The notes below the pieces were generated by a model. It was not told where the DNA came from. It did not search any database and saw nothing but the letters and a program-made list of their open reading frames with translations. The position numbers and the translations under genes were made by a program. A stretch of DNA of 64,000 nucleotides from Alviniconcha marisindica (taxonomy: Eukaryota > Mollusca > Gastropoda > Provannidae), in contig JABMCL010003121.1 in the NCBI GenBank assembly GCA_018857735.1, positions 1 to 64,000 of the forward strand, in the 5' to 3' direction. Numbering within the stretch: the stretch's first letter is position 1; each line of letters starts with the position of its first letter. This document shows, piece by piece, positions 43,555 through 53,849 of the stretch.

Positions 43555-43770
43555 TGTTTTTATATTTTTGCATAGTATTGTTTTTATATAGCGCTTGTCT
43601 CGTCTTCCCAGCAGACACTGCATGCTAGATGTATGCGACTCGCAATGTGATTGTGAATATCTGCCAAAGTGGTGTTTGGTTGTTACATGGCTGGTGCCAC
43701 ATGAAACTGCTTCCTTCTCTGTGCACCATCATATAACGTGTCCCAGTTTACAGCTTGATTTGAAGCCACG
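43555..43770 (-). mobile_element. tRNA-Lys-derived SINE, reverse copy, partial
   Basis: Minus-strand sequence contains gtttcatgtggcaccagcca, the tatt-caca block, gcagtgtctgctgg and the tail agcgctatataaaaacaata. These match the 3' half of the SINE at 53,113-53,571. Internal deletions are present. Confidence 0.65.
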
Positions 43771-43879
43771 TCCATAGGGTCAAGTCAGGTGACATCAAAT
43801 CAAGTACAATTTTGTGGTCTTCAGAGCGTTAGGGAAAAACTATCAGCTTATCAGTCAGAAACTGCACTTCCCAAGACCA

Positions 43880-45499
43880 AACAGTAGTTAATTTCTTTCT
43901 TTTTTAAATTGCTGTGCAAAAACCAGAAAGGCCCTTCCAACAGTTTTGAAATGATCAAACCTTTTGGAAAAAGGGTTAACCCCAACCAGGTTCCCCCAAT
44001 TTCCGTACCGGGTTTTCCCTTTTTGGCCAAATTGCAAAGGTTTGTGAAATGTTTGCGAATTTTGAATGGATTTTTCTGTATGAACCCTGGGGGGAGGGGG
44101 TGGTAAATGTGAGGACAAAGAGAGTGAGGCAGGCATTTCTACTGCTTTTTCACACACACACACACACACACACGCATGCACACACACACATACATACACA
44201 CTCTTTTGGCATACCCCCCCCAAAAAAACACACACACACAAACAAACATAAAAAACACACAAAACATAACAAAAAAACAAAAAAAAAACACACCACACTT
44301 TTAACAATGAGATGGCCCGATATACAATTTTTGTATCTTTCCTTTTTTCCCTTTGTCACCCCCGGGCCCCTAATACCCCGCCCCCAACCCCAAGGGGGAA
44401 ACCTGCCCCTGTTTTTGCCGCCCCGCCCCAAAAACCCCCCAGGGGCCCCGGAGAAGCCCCAAACCGGCCCTCTGCCGAAAACCCGCCCCAAAAACCCCGG
44501 GGCCCCGCGACCACCCCGCCGGCGCCAGAGCAGCGGCCCCCCCGGGGGGACAGCCGCCAGGGGGGACCCCAGCGGGGGGAAAAGAAAAGGCATGCACCCC
44601 AAGGTGGGAAAGTTCCCGGGGCCCCTCTTCAGGGGGAGGAGAAGCGGCAATAAGGGGGGGAGTGTTGTGGGGAAAACTCAAAGGACTCCGGCATGGGTTG
44701 TTGGGGGGGGAGTGATTGTGGCCTGAAGGCCCGGGGTGGGTGTGTGTGTGGGGGGGGTGTAAAGGGGGGAAAAAAGGAGAGTGGGGGCGGCATTTTCCTC
44801 CCTTTTTAAACACACACACAAAACACACCAAAACCCCCAAACACACACACATACATACACACAAAACCAACACACACCCCAAACCAACAAAATATACACA
44901 CAACATCAACAAACACAAACAAACATAAAACAACAAAAACATTACACAACAACAAACAAAACACACCACACACACACACCACACACAAACAAACATCCAC
45001 ACACACACACACACACACCAAACACACACACCCACACAAACGAAATCAACAACTTTTAATCCAAAAAAACCTTTTAATTGTTTTAAGGGGTTTATGGGGA
45101 ACCAACCCCCAAAACACAAAAAAAACAAAACAAAACCAATCAGGGTTTGGGGCGGGGGGGGGGGGCACACACAACACACACCACCACCACAAAACACACA
45201 CACACACACATAACATACATACATACAAACACACACACACATGCACACACATGCACACACACACACATACGCATGCATGCACGCATGTGTGTGTGTGTGT
45301 GCATGTGTGTGTGTGCACACACATACACAGGCACGCACGCATGCACACACCCACGCACGCGCACACACACACACACACACACACAGGCAAATGGGTGGAA
45401 AGGGGAAGGGGGAGATGGACTCTTTACACTCATACACAGGAGCGGAAGTGGGATGGAGATAGACTCTTCAGACATATTTGCTCCATACTGCATGTGCAG
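43880..45499 (+). other. Intron 11, 3' part: CA repeats, GC-rich and homopolymer-biased sequence
   Basis: (CA)n at 44,150-44,200 and 44,810-45,380. At 44,340-44,780 the sequence turns into runs of C, G and A typical of a poor consensus rather than biology. No exon detected. Confidence 0.6.
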
Positions 45500-45712
45500 A
45501 TGTTCCTGACGTCTTGCTGCGGATTTCCCAACCCCACCTGCACAAGATACTGGAGATTCTGGCGTCGCGCGACAAGTGGCGGCAGATGGAGGTGGTGGTG
45601 AACAAGGCGCGGGCCAACGACACCCCCCGTGGTCAGTTTGCCAGAAACATGTCCATCCTGGCCCTTGTGCGGGGACGGAGGGCTGTGTGGGGCCGAGGCA
45701 CAGCGACTGCAG
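45500..45712 (+). CDS. TRANK1: TRANK1-like exon 12
   Basis: Acceptor gcatgtgcag, donor tgcag/gtgaga. The carried G completes Asp. Encodes DVPDVLLRISQPHLHKILEI, then LASRDKWRQMEVVVNKARAN and NMSILALVRGRRAVWGRG. Leaves one base, which does not fit exon 13 (phase 0). An exon may be missing or mis-assembled between them. Confidence 0.85.
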
Positions 45713-45724
45713 GTGAGACTAGGG

Positions 45725-45908
45725 GGTAGGTGAGGGTGGTGGTGATGATGATTGCATTGATGATGGCAGTGGTGCTGGTGGTGGTGGTGGTGGTGGATGT
45801 GATGGAAGTGGTGGTGGTGGTGGTGGTGGTGATGATGATGATGATGGCAGTGATGGTGGTGGTGGTGGTGATGATGTTGGGCGGGATGGTGGTGGTGGTG
45901 GTGATGAT
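45725..45908. repeat. GGT/GAT trinucleotide repeat
   Basis: Imperfect (GGT)n and (GAT)n immediately after the exon 12 donor. Confidence 0.95.
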
Positions 45909-45911
45909 GTT

Positions 45912-46375
45912 TCCGGGTTGTTTTGGTGGTTGGGAGCGCCGGACTCCTGATTGAAAGGTCACGGGTTCAAACCCCTGCAGGAGGGGGGGAGATTTTCTTT
46001 TTTAGGGTCCATTTTCTGTGCTAAATTTTTTTTCCCCGGTATCCGTTCCCCCCCCTGTTCCGGAGCATGTAAAAGCCCCCGGTCATTCTCCCAAAAAGAA
46101 AGGGTGGGGTTACAGCTAAAACACGCAACCCCTTTAAAGATGGGGCTTTGCATGAAGTGAAAATGGTGCATGGTTGTAGGGTTTACAAAAGAAGGGGAGA
46201 CGTCAGCAGTTTAAAGGGGAACCAGCCATGCCACCCTGTAATACACCACTTGGGGTGGATTTTCAAAAACGCGTTAAAAAAAGTTAGTCCTATTTTAGAA
46301 ATCACATGCATTTGCAGTGAGTTGCTCGGGGGCGGAGAAAAAGGCTTTTATAAAAAGCAATCAAAAAAAATTAAT
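45912..46375 (+). mobile_element. tRNA-Lys-derived SINE, + copy with heavy divergence
   Basis: The head ggttgggagcgccggactcc / tgattgaaaggtcacgggtt matches the SINE at 53,113-53,571. So do gtttgaa-type B box, cggtcattctccc, gctttgcatgaagtg and the end agcaatcaaaaaa. Many differences are homopolymer expansions (ttttttttccccgg, gttcccccccc), suggesting consensus error on top of age. Confidence 0.8.
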
Positions 46376-47140
46376 AATTGGTGGGGGTGAGGGAAAATGG
46401 AAGTGGTGGGGGATGGTGATGATGATGATGGCAGTGGTGGGGGTTTGGTGATGATGATGAATGGTGGGGGTTTGGTGATATGATGGAGGAAGAAGGAGGG
46501 AATTGAAAATGGTGGTGATGGTGTAGTGGCAGTGGTGATGGTGATGGTGGTTATGGATGGATAGATGGATAATTGATTTTTTAACACCCTGTCAGTCATG
46601 AAAGTTACATCAGGGCAATGGTTGTGGTGATGGTAACGGTTTTGTAATGTCCAACTAGCAGACGAAATAATGCTAATCAGCATTAACTCCCTTATTTTTA
46701 TATTTTTTTTTTTTTTATTTTTTCCCCCCCCATTTTCGCCGGGGACTAAAAACAACTTTTAAACACAAAAAATGGCAGTGAAACTAACTGGAAAACGCCC
46801 ACCTAACGTGATCCAGAGTTGCAACAGACAGCTGGTGCAAGACACCAAAGCCTTGATGGTGCAAGACACCAAAGGCGACAGCAGTGATGATAGTGGTGGT
46901 AATGACAGTTTTGACGGTGGTGGTGATGATAATGATGATGGAGATGGTCATGACTGGTGGGTTTAGGGGTGGCAGTGATGCAGGCTGTCGGTTGGGGGTG
47001 GGAAAATTGATGATGAAGGGGGGGGGGCAATGAGTAAGGACGATTCAGGCATGCAAAGGAGGAGTTAGAAAAATGTCAAGTGGCTTGAGAGCTGACCAGC
47101 GCTTGTCCAGAACCCACCTTCATCAATAAAATACAGTTTC
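46376..47140 (+). other. Intron 12, middle: GAT/GGT-rich, no supported exon
   Basis: Imperfect gatgatgatggtggtg repeats at 46,390-46,560 and 46,880-46,960. A 64-codon frame at 46,772 (MAVKLTGKRPPNVIQSCNRQ...) was examined but has no compatible splice phases. A duplicated gtgcaagacaccaaag lies at 46,834 and 46,859. Confidence 0.5.
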
Positions 47141-47885
47141 AAACAACAATTTTCCTTTTAAAAAAAATCAGTACAAACAACTTTATTTTCTGTTGAAAAA
47201 AAATACCAAATTTTTTTGCCTGGGTAGAGAAAATACAAAAAACTTTATTGTTCCCGTGTAGAAAAAAAAACCTTCTTTTAATTTTTCTTGTAGAAAAAAA
47301 AAAACAGTACAATACAGCTTTTTTTGCCTCTGTGTAGAGAAAATACAATACAATACAATTTTTTTGTTCTGTGTAGAGAAAAAGCAATACCAAATTTTTT
47401 GTTTCTGTGTAGAGAAAATGCAATACAATAAACTTTATTGCCTTTTGTGTAGAGAAAATACAATACAGTATAATACAACCCTTTTTTGTCTCTGTGTAGA
47501 GAAAATACAAACAGTATAATAACAACTTTTTTTCTCTGTGTAGAGAAAAAACAATACAATACAACTTAATTGTCTCTTTTGTAGAGAAAATACAATTTCA
47601 AATAATTTATTTCTCTGGATAAAAACAATATAACTTTATTGTCTTTGTGTCGAGAAAATTTTACAATGCAGTACAATACAATTTTATTGCCAAGAAAAAA
47701 AAACAGTAAAAACAACTTTATTGTCTCTGTGTAGAGAAAAAAACAATACAATACAAAATTTTTTTGTCTCTGTGTAGAGAAAATACAATACAGTACAATA
47801 CAACTTTTTTTGTCTCCCTTTTAGAGAAAATTTAAAATTTTTTTGTTCTTTTAAAAAAAAAATAAATGTATTGTGTGTGTGTAGA
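47140..47885. repeat. ~45 bp array of aactttattgtctctgtgta / gagaaaatacaatac
   Basis: About 17 degenerate copies. The unit resembles the cttt-attgtc retroposon tail motif also seen near 15,320. Abundant homopolymer-length variation again suggests consensus problems. Confidence 0.85.
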
Positions 47886-47915
47886 GAAATTTGCCTTCTG
47901 TGGTGCTTGTTTCAG

Positions 47916-48117
47916 ATTTTGAACATGCTGATGCTGCATGGGGCACAGCTGCAGAGCAGCCAGACCAGCGAGATCATGGAGGTGGTCATCCGTCACAGGG
48001 AGTTCCGCATGGTTGAGCGCCTGCTGGAGCTGGGTGTCAACCCCAGGCTGGTCACGCTGGAGATGGGGGACACGCCCCTTCACGCCGCTCTGTCCATCGC
48101 CCTGGACAAAGACAAAG
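47916..48117 (+). CDS. TRANK1: TRANK1-like exon 13 (ankyrin repeats)
   Basis: Acceptor cttgtttcag, phase 0, donor caaag/gttggt. Encodes ILNMLMLHGAQLQSSQTSEI, RMVERLLELGVNPRLVTLEM and GDTPLHAALSIALDKDK, classic ankyrin elements (LLELGVNP, GDTPLHAA). The frame continues open into the intron because of the 84 bp array. The donor is chosen by the in-phase join to exon 14. Confidence 0.9.
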
Positions 48118-48350
48118 GTTGGTCATGCTGTCTTGTTTATGTGGAGAAAGGCCACACACCCCATCACGCCGCTCTGTCCATCGCCCTGAACAAAGACAAA
48201 GGTTGGTCATGCTGTCTTGTTTATGTGGAGAAAGGCCACACACCCCTTCACGCCGCTCTGTCCATCGCCCTGAACAAAGACAAAGGTTGGTCATGCTGTC
48301 TTGTTTATGTGGAGAAAGGCCACACACCCCTTCACGCTGCTCTGGTCATC
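48062..48350. repeat. 84 bp donor-junction array, intron 13 (in frame)
   Basis: Three further copies of the last ~50 exon bases plus donor: cttcacgccgctctgtccat / cgccctgaacaaagacaaag / gttggtcatgctgtcttg. Donors recur at 48,118, 48,202 and 48,286. 84 bp is 28 codons, so the frame stays open through all copies to 48,554 and translates as ankyrin-like repeats containing GHTPLHAALSIALNKDK. Confidence 0.95.
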
Positions 48351-48444
48351 ACCTTGGACAAGAAGAGTGGTCAGGTGTGCTGCGTGTGTTGTGAGTGTTG
48401 TTTATGTGGAGAGAGGTGGCACATGGACATCGCTCTGGACATGC

Positions 48445-50843
48445 ACCTTGTGATTTGTAGGAAACGACCTCAATCCGTGCTTAGTGTGCTTGTAAAGCCC
48501 GTTCTTAACTGGGCAAATGTTTGTTCGCCGAACATACTTGGGACAGTTCTATGAACTGTGATTCGTTTCTTAATTAAACTTTTAGTTCGCCGAACATGGT
48601 TTGGACAGTTCGACGAAAATTTCTTCGTTCTCAACTGGCCCTTTTAAGAGAGCCCAAACTTCGGCCCCAACTTTCGGCGGGCGCGCAGGGAGACAGGGTG
48701 ATTGAAAATGTAGGCTAAAAATCAAAATCAATTTAAGTCAATATACTTTAATCATCACTCACAAAGGGGAATTCAACAACTACTTTTCATTCCCGGGTCC
48801 CCAAAAAAAAAGGGTGCGCCTACCCTAGTCAACAAAAAACAAATTCCCCCCGGGAGTGAAGAACCCCAGTGACACCGTCATCCATTTTTTTTTTATTTCT
48901 TCTTTATCCACAGGGGAGCTCTGCTTCAGCCAATCAGGGGGCAATGTTCGCCCAAAAGGGGCAAAAGTTCCCCGAACATGGTTTAAACGAAGCCTTTGGA
49001 AACCCCGGGAATATACCTTTGACGAATACTCCCAACTAGGTTCTCGAAGAAAAGTTCGCCCAATTAAGAACCAACTAGGTTCGCCGAATACTTCCAACTA
49101 GGTTTGCGAACAAACATTCACCCAATTAAGAACGGGCTTAAGGCTGCACCTTGTGATTTGTAGGAAACAACTTCAACCTGTGCTCAGTGTGGTTGTAAGG
49201 CTGCGCCTTGTGATTTGTAGGAAACAACTTCAACCTGTGCTCAGTGTGGTTGTAAAGGGTGGCCCCTTTTGATTTGGGAGGAAACAACTTCAACCTGTGC
49301 TCAGTGTGGTTGTCAGGCTGCGCCTTGTGATTTGGGAGGAAACAACTTCAACCTGTGCTCAGTGTGGTTGTCAGGCTGCGCCTTGTGATTTGTAGGAAAC
49401 AACTTCAACCTGTGCTCAGTGTGGTTGTAAGGCTGCGCCTTGTGATTGGTAGGAAACAACTTCAACCTGTGCCCCAGTGTGGTTGTGAGGCTGCACCTTG
49501 TGATTTGTAGGAAACAACTTCAACCTGTGCTCAGTGTGGTTGTCAGGCTGCGCCTTGTGATTGGTAGGAAACAACTTCAACCTGTGCTCAGTGTGGTTGT
49601 AGGCTGCGCCTTGTGATTTGTAGGAAACAACTTCAACCAGTGCTCAGTGTGGTTGTGAGGCTGCGCCTTGTGATTTGTAGGAAACAACTTCAACCTGTGC
49701 TCAGTGTGGTTGTAAGGCTGCACCTTGTGATTTGTAGCAGACAGCCCCGGCCTGTGCTTACTTGGTTACCATGTGGTATTGTGCAGTGAAAGGGTTGCAC
49801 TTTGTGATTTGCAGTAAACAACCTGAAGCCACGCTTGGTGTGTTTGTCAGGTTGTACTTTGTGATTTGTAGGAAACAACCTGAAGCCACGCTGGGTGTGG
49901 TAGTAAGGTTGCACTTTGTGATTTGCAGGAAACAACCTGAAGCCACGCTTGGTGTGGTAGTAAGGTTGCACTTTGTGATTTGCAGGAAACAACCTGAAGC
50001 CACGCTTGGGGGTGGTAGTAAGGTTGCACTTTGTGATTTGCAGGAAACAACCTGAAGCCACGCTTGGTGTGGTAGTAAGGTTGCACTTTGTGATTTGCAG
50101 GAAACAACCTGAACCCCCGCTTGGTGTGGTAGTAAGGTTGCACTTTGTGATTTGCAGGAAACAACCTGAAGCCACGCTTGGTGTGGTAGTAAGGTTGCAC
50201 TTTGTGATTTGCAGGAAACAACCTGAAGCCACGCTTGGTGTGGTAGTAAGGTTGCACTTTGTGATTTGCAGTAAACAACCTGAAGCCACGCTTGGTGTGG
50301 TAGTAAGGTTGCACTTTGTGATTTGCAGGAAACAACCTGAACCCATGCTTGGTGTGTTTGTCAGGTTGCACTTTGTGATTTGCAGTAAACAACCTGAAGC
50401 CACGCTTGGTGTGGTAGTAAGGTTGCACTTTGTGATTTGCAGTAAACAACCTGAACCCATGCTTGGAGTGTTTGTCAGATTGTACTTTGTGATTTGCAGG
50501 AAACAACCTGAACCCATGCTTGGTGTGTTTGTCAGGTTGCACTTTGTGATTTGCAGTAAACAACCTGAAGCCACGCTTGGTGTGGTAGTAAGGTTGCACT
50601 TTGTGATTTGCAGGAAACAACCTGAAGCCACGCTTTGGGGGTGGTAGTAAGGTTGCACTTTGTGATTTGCAGTAAACAACCTGAAGCCATGCTGGGTGTG
50701 TTTGTCAGGTTGCACTTTGTGATTTGCAGGAAACAGCCTGAACCCATGCTTGGTGTGTTTGTGAGGTTGCACTTTGTGATTTGCAGTAAACAACCTGAAG
50801 CCACGCTTGGTGTGTTTGTCAGGTTGCACTTTGTGATTTGCAG
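48445..50843. repeat. 57-60 bp acceptor-junction array, intron 13
   Basis: About 29 copies. The left sub-family is ggctgcgccttgtgatttgt / aggaaacaacttcaacctgt / gctcagtgtggttgtaa. The right sub-family is ggttgcactttgtgatttgc / aggaaacaacctgaagccac / gcttggtgtggtagtaa. The true boundary is gtgatttgcag/gaaacaacttcaatg. The 57 bp period leaves a 403-codon open frame on the minus strand that is not a gene. Confidence 0.95.
48496..49138. mobile_element. Harbinger-like MITE with TAA target duplication
   Basis: Inserted in a repeat unit. The ends agcccgttcttaactgggca and the inverse of its partner (cccaattaagaacgggct at the right) form TIRs of ~38 bp (48,496-48,533 and 49,101-49,138). TAA flanks both sides (48,493-48,495, 49,139-49,141). 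The unit is restored as gcttgTAAggctgc when the element is removed. A 3 bp TWA duplication is typical of PIF/Harbinger. Sub-terminal gttcgccgaac motifs repeat inside; no transposase. Confidence 0.85.
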
Positions 50844-51568
50844 GAAACAACTTCAATGTCTTTGAGCAGCTGATGTCACTGTACGAGAAGGACCCTGACA
50901 AGTACCCCTACCTTGACCTCAGCAGCGTTGACAAAGACGGAAACACGCTGCTGCATCTGGCCTCACGTGCGAACTACTCCAAACACTCGCACAAGGCCAT
51001 GGAGCTGCTCATGTCCAAGGACGTGCCTGTGGACCTGAAGAACAAGGAAGGAAAGCTGGCCATCGACTACCTGAAGCCCCATGACCGCCGAACGCAATAT
51101 CTCCGCGTGGCAGGAAAGCAGAGTGGCACCAGCGGCACCGCTGCAGTGAAGAAGAATGAGACCGCAAAGTCGCAGACTTCTTCGCCCGTTCCCTTTGACT
51201 CACGGTGCAGCAGTGTGACCGGAGACGGCGGAGACAACGAACAGGCGCTCCCCTCGAAACCCAAGTCAGATTCATTCCACGTGGACAGGCAAGGCTTCAA
51301 GGCGAAAGATGCTGTGGAACATCTGACGACTCTGGTGGGAGGTCTGAGCGACCTGACCCCTGCGGAGGTCAAACTGGCCAAAACGTCTAAAGGAAAATGG
51401 CTGGAGGTGGAGAATTCCTCGCGGAGGCGGCGGTCACTCAGCCCCAGCGATGATGAGGAAGGGGGCGCCGCTCCAACTGCAGCTGCTAGGGATGGGGACC
51501 CACAGGGAGTGGATTTGGAAGAGGAAGCAGAGGAGGAAGGGATTGAGGAAGAGGAGGAGGAAGAGAAG
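50844..51568 (+). CDS. TRANK1: TRANK1-like exon 14 (last ankyrin repeats and acidic linker)
   Basis: The largest exon (725 nt). Acceptor gatttgcag, donor gagaag/gtatga. Begins NNFNVFEQLMSLYEKDP, then an ankyrin repeat with VDKDGNTLLHLASRANY and AMELLMSKDVPVDLKNKEGK. A long Ser/Thr/Lys-rich disordered linker follows, with a basic SSRRRRSLSPSDDEEG stretch (possible nuclear localisation/phosphorylation) and a Glu-rich run at the end. The acceptor is chosen from some thirty look-alikes because only this copy reads on. Confidence 0.93.
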
Positions 51569-52420
51569 GTATGACCTTTGACTGGGGGTACTGACATGGG
51601 CAGAGAAATTGAGAGAGACAGAGACAGAATGGGCCATTCCCCCGCCCCTTTTTTGTGTCTCCGTCACTCTCTGTACCTCTGCCCATGTCTCTCTCTCTAT
51701 CTCCCTGATGTAACCGCAATGGTTGACTGGGCGTAAAACACCAAGTTACTTACTTACTCTCTCTTTACTTCTCTGTTGGTCTTCCTCTCTTCTGTCTGTC
51801 TGTCTGTCTGTCTCTCTCATCTCTCTTGCTTGCTCGCAAGTTCTTCTTACCTCTACTCTCTGTTGTCTTCTCTCTCTCTGTCTGTCTGTCTGTCTTCGTC
51901 TTTTCGTCTCTGTCTGTCTGTCTCTCTCTATCTCCCTGATGTAACCGCAATGGTTGACTGGGCGTAAAACACCAAGTTACTTACTTACTCCCTCTTTACT
52001 TCTCTGTCAATCTCTCTCTCTCTTTATTTCTCTGGTTATCTCCCTGTCTCTTTTGTCGCTGATTTTGTGACTGTGTTTTTTCTTTCTCTGTGTGTCTGTT
52101 TTTGGCCTGATGTAACGTAACCATCATGGCTGACTGGGCTTTAGTCATTTAGAAACTAATATCTTTTCTTCCTTCCTGTCTCTGTCTTTCTTTCTCTCTC
52201 TGTCTGTCTGTCTGTCTGTCTCTGTCCAGCTATATCTCTATGTCTGTATTGCCTTTCTCTCCCTGTCTGTCTGCCTCTGTCCAGCTGTATCTGTATGTCA
52301 GATGCAACAAGTATTTGTCCATACAAAGTAAATATTACTTTACAAGCCATGTAGGTAATAGTTTTAACATCACAGAAGCAGAAGTGGCTACAGGAATGGT
52401 CATGCAGCGAACTCTGCTTA
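51569..52420 (+). other. Intron 14, CT-rich part with three retroposon-tail copies
   Basis: Pyrimidine-rich tctgtctgtc tracts. The motif ctgatgtaaccgcaatggtt / gactgggcgtaaaacaccaa / gttacttacttact occurs at 51,704-51,760 and 51,935-51,990, and a third diverged copy at 52,108-52,150. The first two are embedded in a ~230 bp direct duplication. Confidence 0.8.
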
Positions 52421-52424
52421 GATA

Positions 52425-53105
52425 GCAGAGCACAGATTGTACACAGAGATGCGATAGCTCATGTTTCAACTGTTGACAGAGCACAGACTGTACACAGATG
52501 ATGTTTCAACTGTTGGCAGAGCACAGATTGTACACAGATGATGTTTCAGTTGTTAGCAGAGCACAGATTGTACTCAGAAAGATGCCCTTTTAGCTGTCAG
52601 CAGAGCACAGATTGTACACAGATGATGTTTCAGCTGTTGGCAGAGCACAGATTGTACACAGATCATGTTTCAGCTGTTAACAGAGCACAGATTGTACACA
52701 AGAGCAGTGTGGCACAGATTGCTCATGATGCATCAGCTGTAGCAGAGCACAGATTGTACACAGACAGCCATGCTCATGTTTCAGCTGTTAGCAGAGCACA
52801 GATTGTACACAGATGATGTTTCAGCTGTTAGCAGAGCACAGATTGTACACAGATGATGTTTCAGCTGTTAGCAGAGCACAGATTGTACACAGATGATGTT
52901 TCAGCTGTTGGCAGAGCACAGATTGTACACAGATGATGTTTCAGACTGTTAGCAGAGCACAGATTGTACACAGATGATGTTTCAGCTGTTAGCAGAGCAC
53001 AGATTGTACACAGATGATGTTTCAGCTGTTGGCAGAGCACAGATTGTACACAGATGATGTTTCAACTGTTGGCAGAGCACAGATTGTACACAGACATGCC
53101 ATTGT
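52425..53105. repeat. 40 bp minisatellite, about 16 copies
   Basis: Unit: cagagcacagattgtacaca / gatgatgtttcagctgttag. A broken copy resumes after the SINE at 53,572-53,600, so the SINE inserted into an existing array. Confidence 0.95.
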
Positions 53106-53112
53106 TCATGTG

Positions 53113-53571
53113 GGAGCAGGGATAGCTCAGTGGTTAGAGCACCAGACTCTTAATTGAAAGGTCGCGGGTTCAGATCCCTGCAGAAGCGGTGGGAGATTTT
53201 TTTTCTCCAGGGTCAACTTTCTGTGCTGACTCTTATTTCAGTATCCATTCCACCTCCGTGTTACCACAGTAGCACACAAAAGATCCCGGTCATTCTGCCA
53301 AAAGTGCAGGTGGCAAGTTACACCTTATACGCATACACCTTACGTATGTGGCTTTGCATGGTTGTATGGTGTACACAGAACTTGCGCCGAGATGGCAGCA
53401 GTTTCATGTGGCACGGGCCATGCCAGCTCTGTAAGCACACCAATTTGGTGGATATTAAAAATGCGCTGTAAAAACCTAGTCACTCATGAGTCATGTAGAG
53501 TCACATGCGAGTGCAGTGAGTCTGCTTGAGAGCAGAGAATAGTGCTATGTAAAAGCAATCATCATCATCAT
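53113..53571 (+). mobile_element. Full-length tRNA-Lys-derived SINE
   Basis: tRNA-like head at 53,118-53,185 with A box tagctcagtggttagagc (53,123-53,140), anticodon loop ctcttaa (CTT, Lys) and B box ggttcagatcc (53,167-53,177). A ~370 bp tRNA-unrelated body follows, ending agcagagaatagtgctatgt / aaaagc and an (atc)n tail. A short catgt is present on both sides. Three partial relatives are in this window. An intact B box suggests possible pol III competence. Confidence 0.9.
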
Positions 53572-53663
53572 GTTTCAGCCTGTTAGCAGAGCACAGATTC
53601 ATAACAAACTTTGCAGCTGCTGTTTACTCCAAGAAGGATCTTTACCTGACCTCTGTTCTGCAG

Positions 53664-53846
53664 ACGGAGGAGACCCAAGACCTTGACCTGCTGACCTTCG
53701 ACAACCTTGAGTGGGAGGTGGAGTGTACAGCCGAAGTGTGGAAGACGCTGCGAGACCAGCGGATCACCCAGGAGATGAAACAGAGGATTGTGCGAAGCAT
53801 CAAGTTTCTGGCCAGTGGAGAGTGGAGGCCACAACTGTGTCGTAAG
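53664..53846 (+). CDS. TRANK1: TRANK1-like exon 15
   Basis: Acceptor tgttctgcag, donor gtaag/gtgagg; 61 whole codons, phase 0 at both ends. Encodes TEETQDLDLLTFDNLEWEVE, then VWKTLRDQRITQEMKQRIVR and FLASGEWRPQLCRK. This is the conserved segment preceding the helicase-like part of TRANK1. Confidence 0.93.
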
Positions 53847-53849
53847 GTG

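Noticed and set aside
43880..45460. Proline-rich and valine/cysteine-rich frames of 100-355 codons
   Set aside because: Products of CA/GT microsatellites and homopolymer-biased consensus.
46772..46966. 64-codon acidic frame as the missing exon between TRANK1 exons 12 and 13
   Set aside because: The usable acceptor (caacag) gives an early stop in the required phase, and the acidic part is a GAT/GGT repeat.
49690..50901. 403-codon minus-strand frame
   Set aside because: It is the 57 bp acceptor array of intron 13 read backwards; the period is a multiple of three, so it stays open by construction.
53118..53185. A functional tRNA-Lys(CTT) gene
   Set aside because: The stems of the cloverleaf are imperfect, it lacks a matching acceptor stem, and it continues into a SINE body with three relatives in the window.
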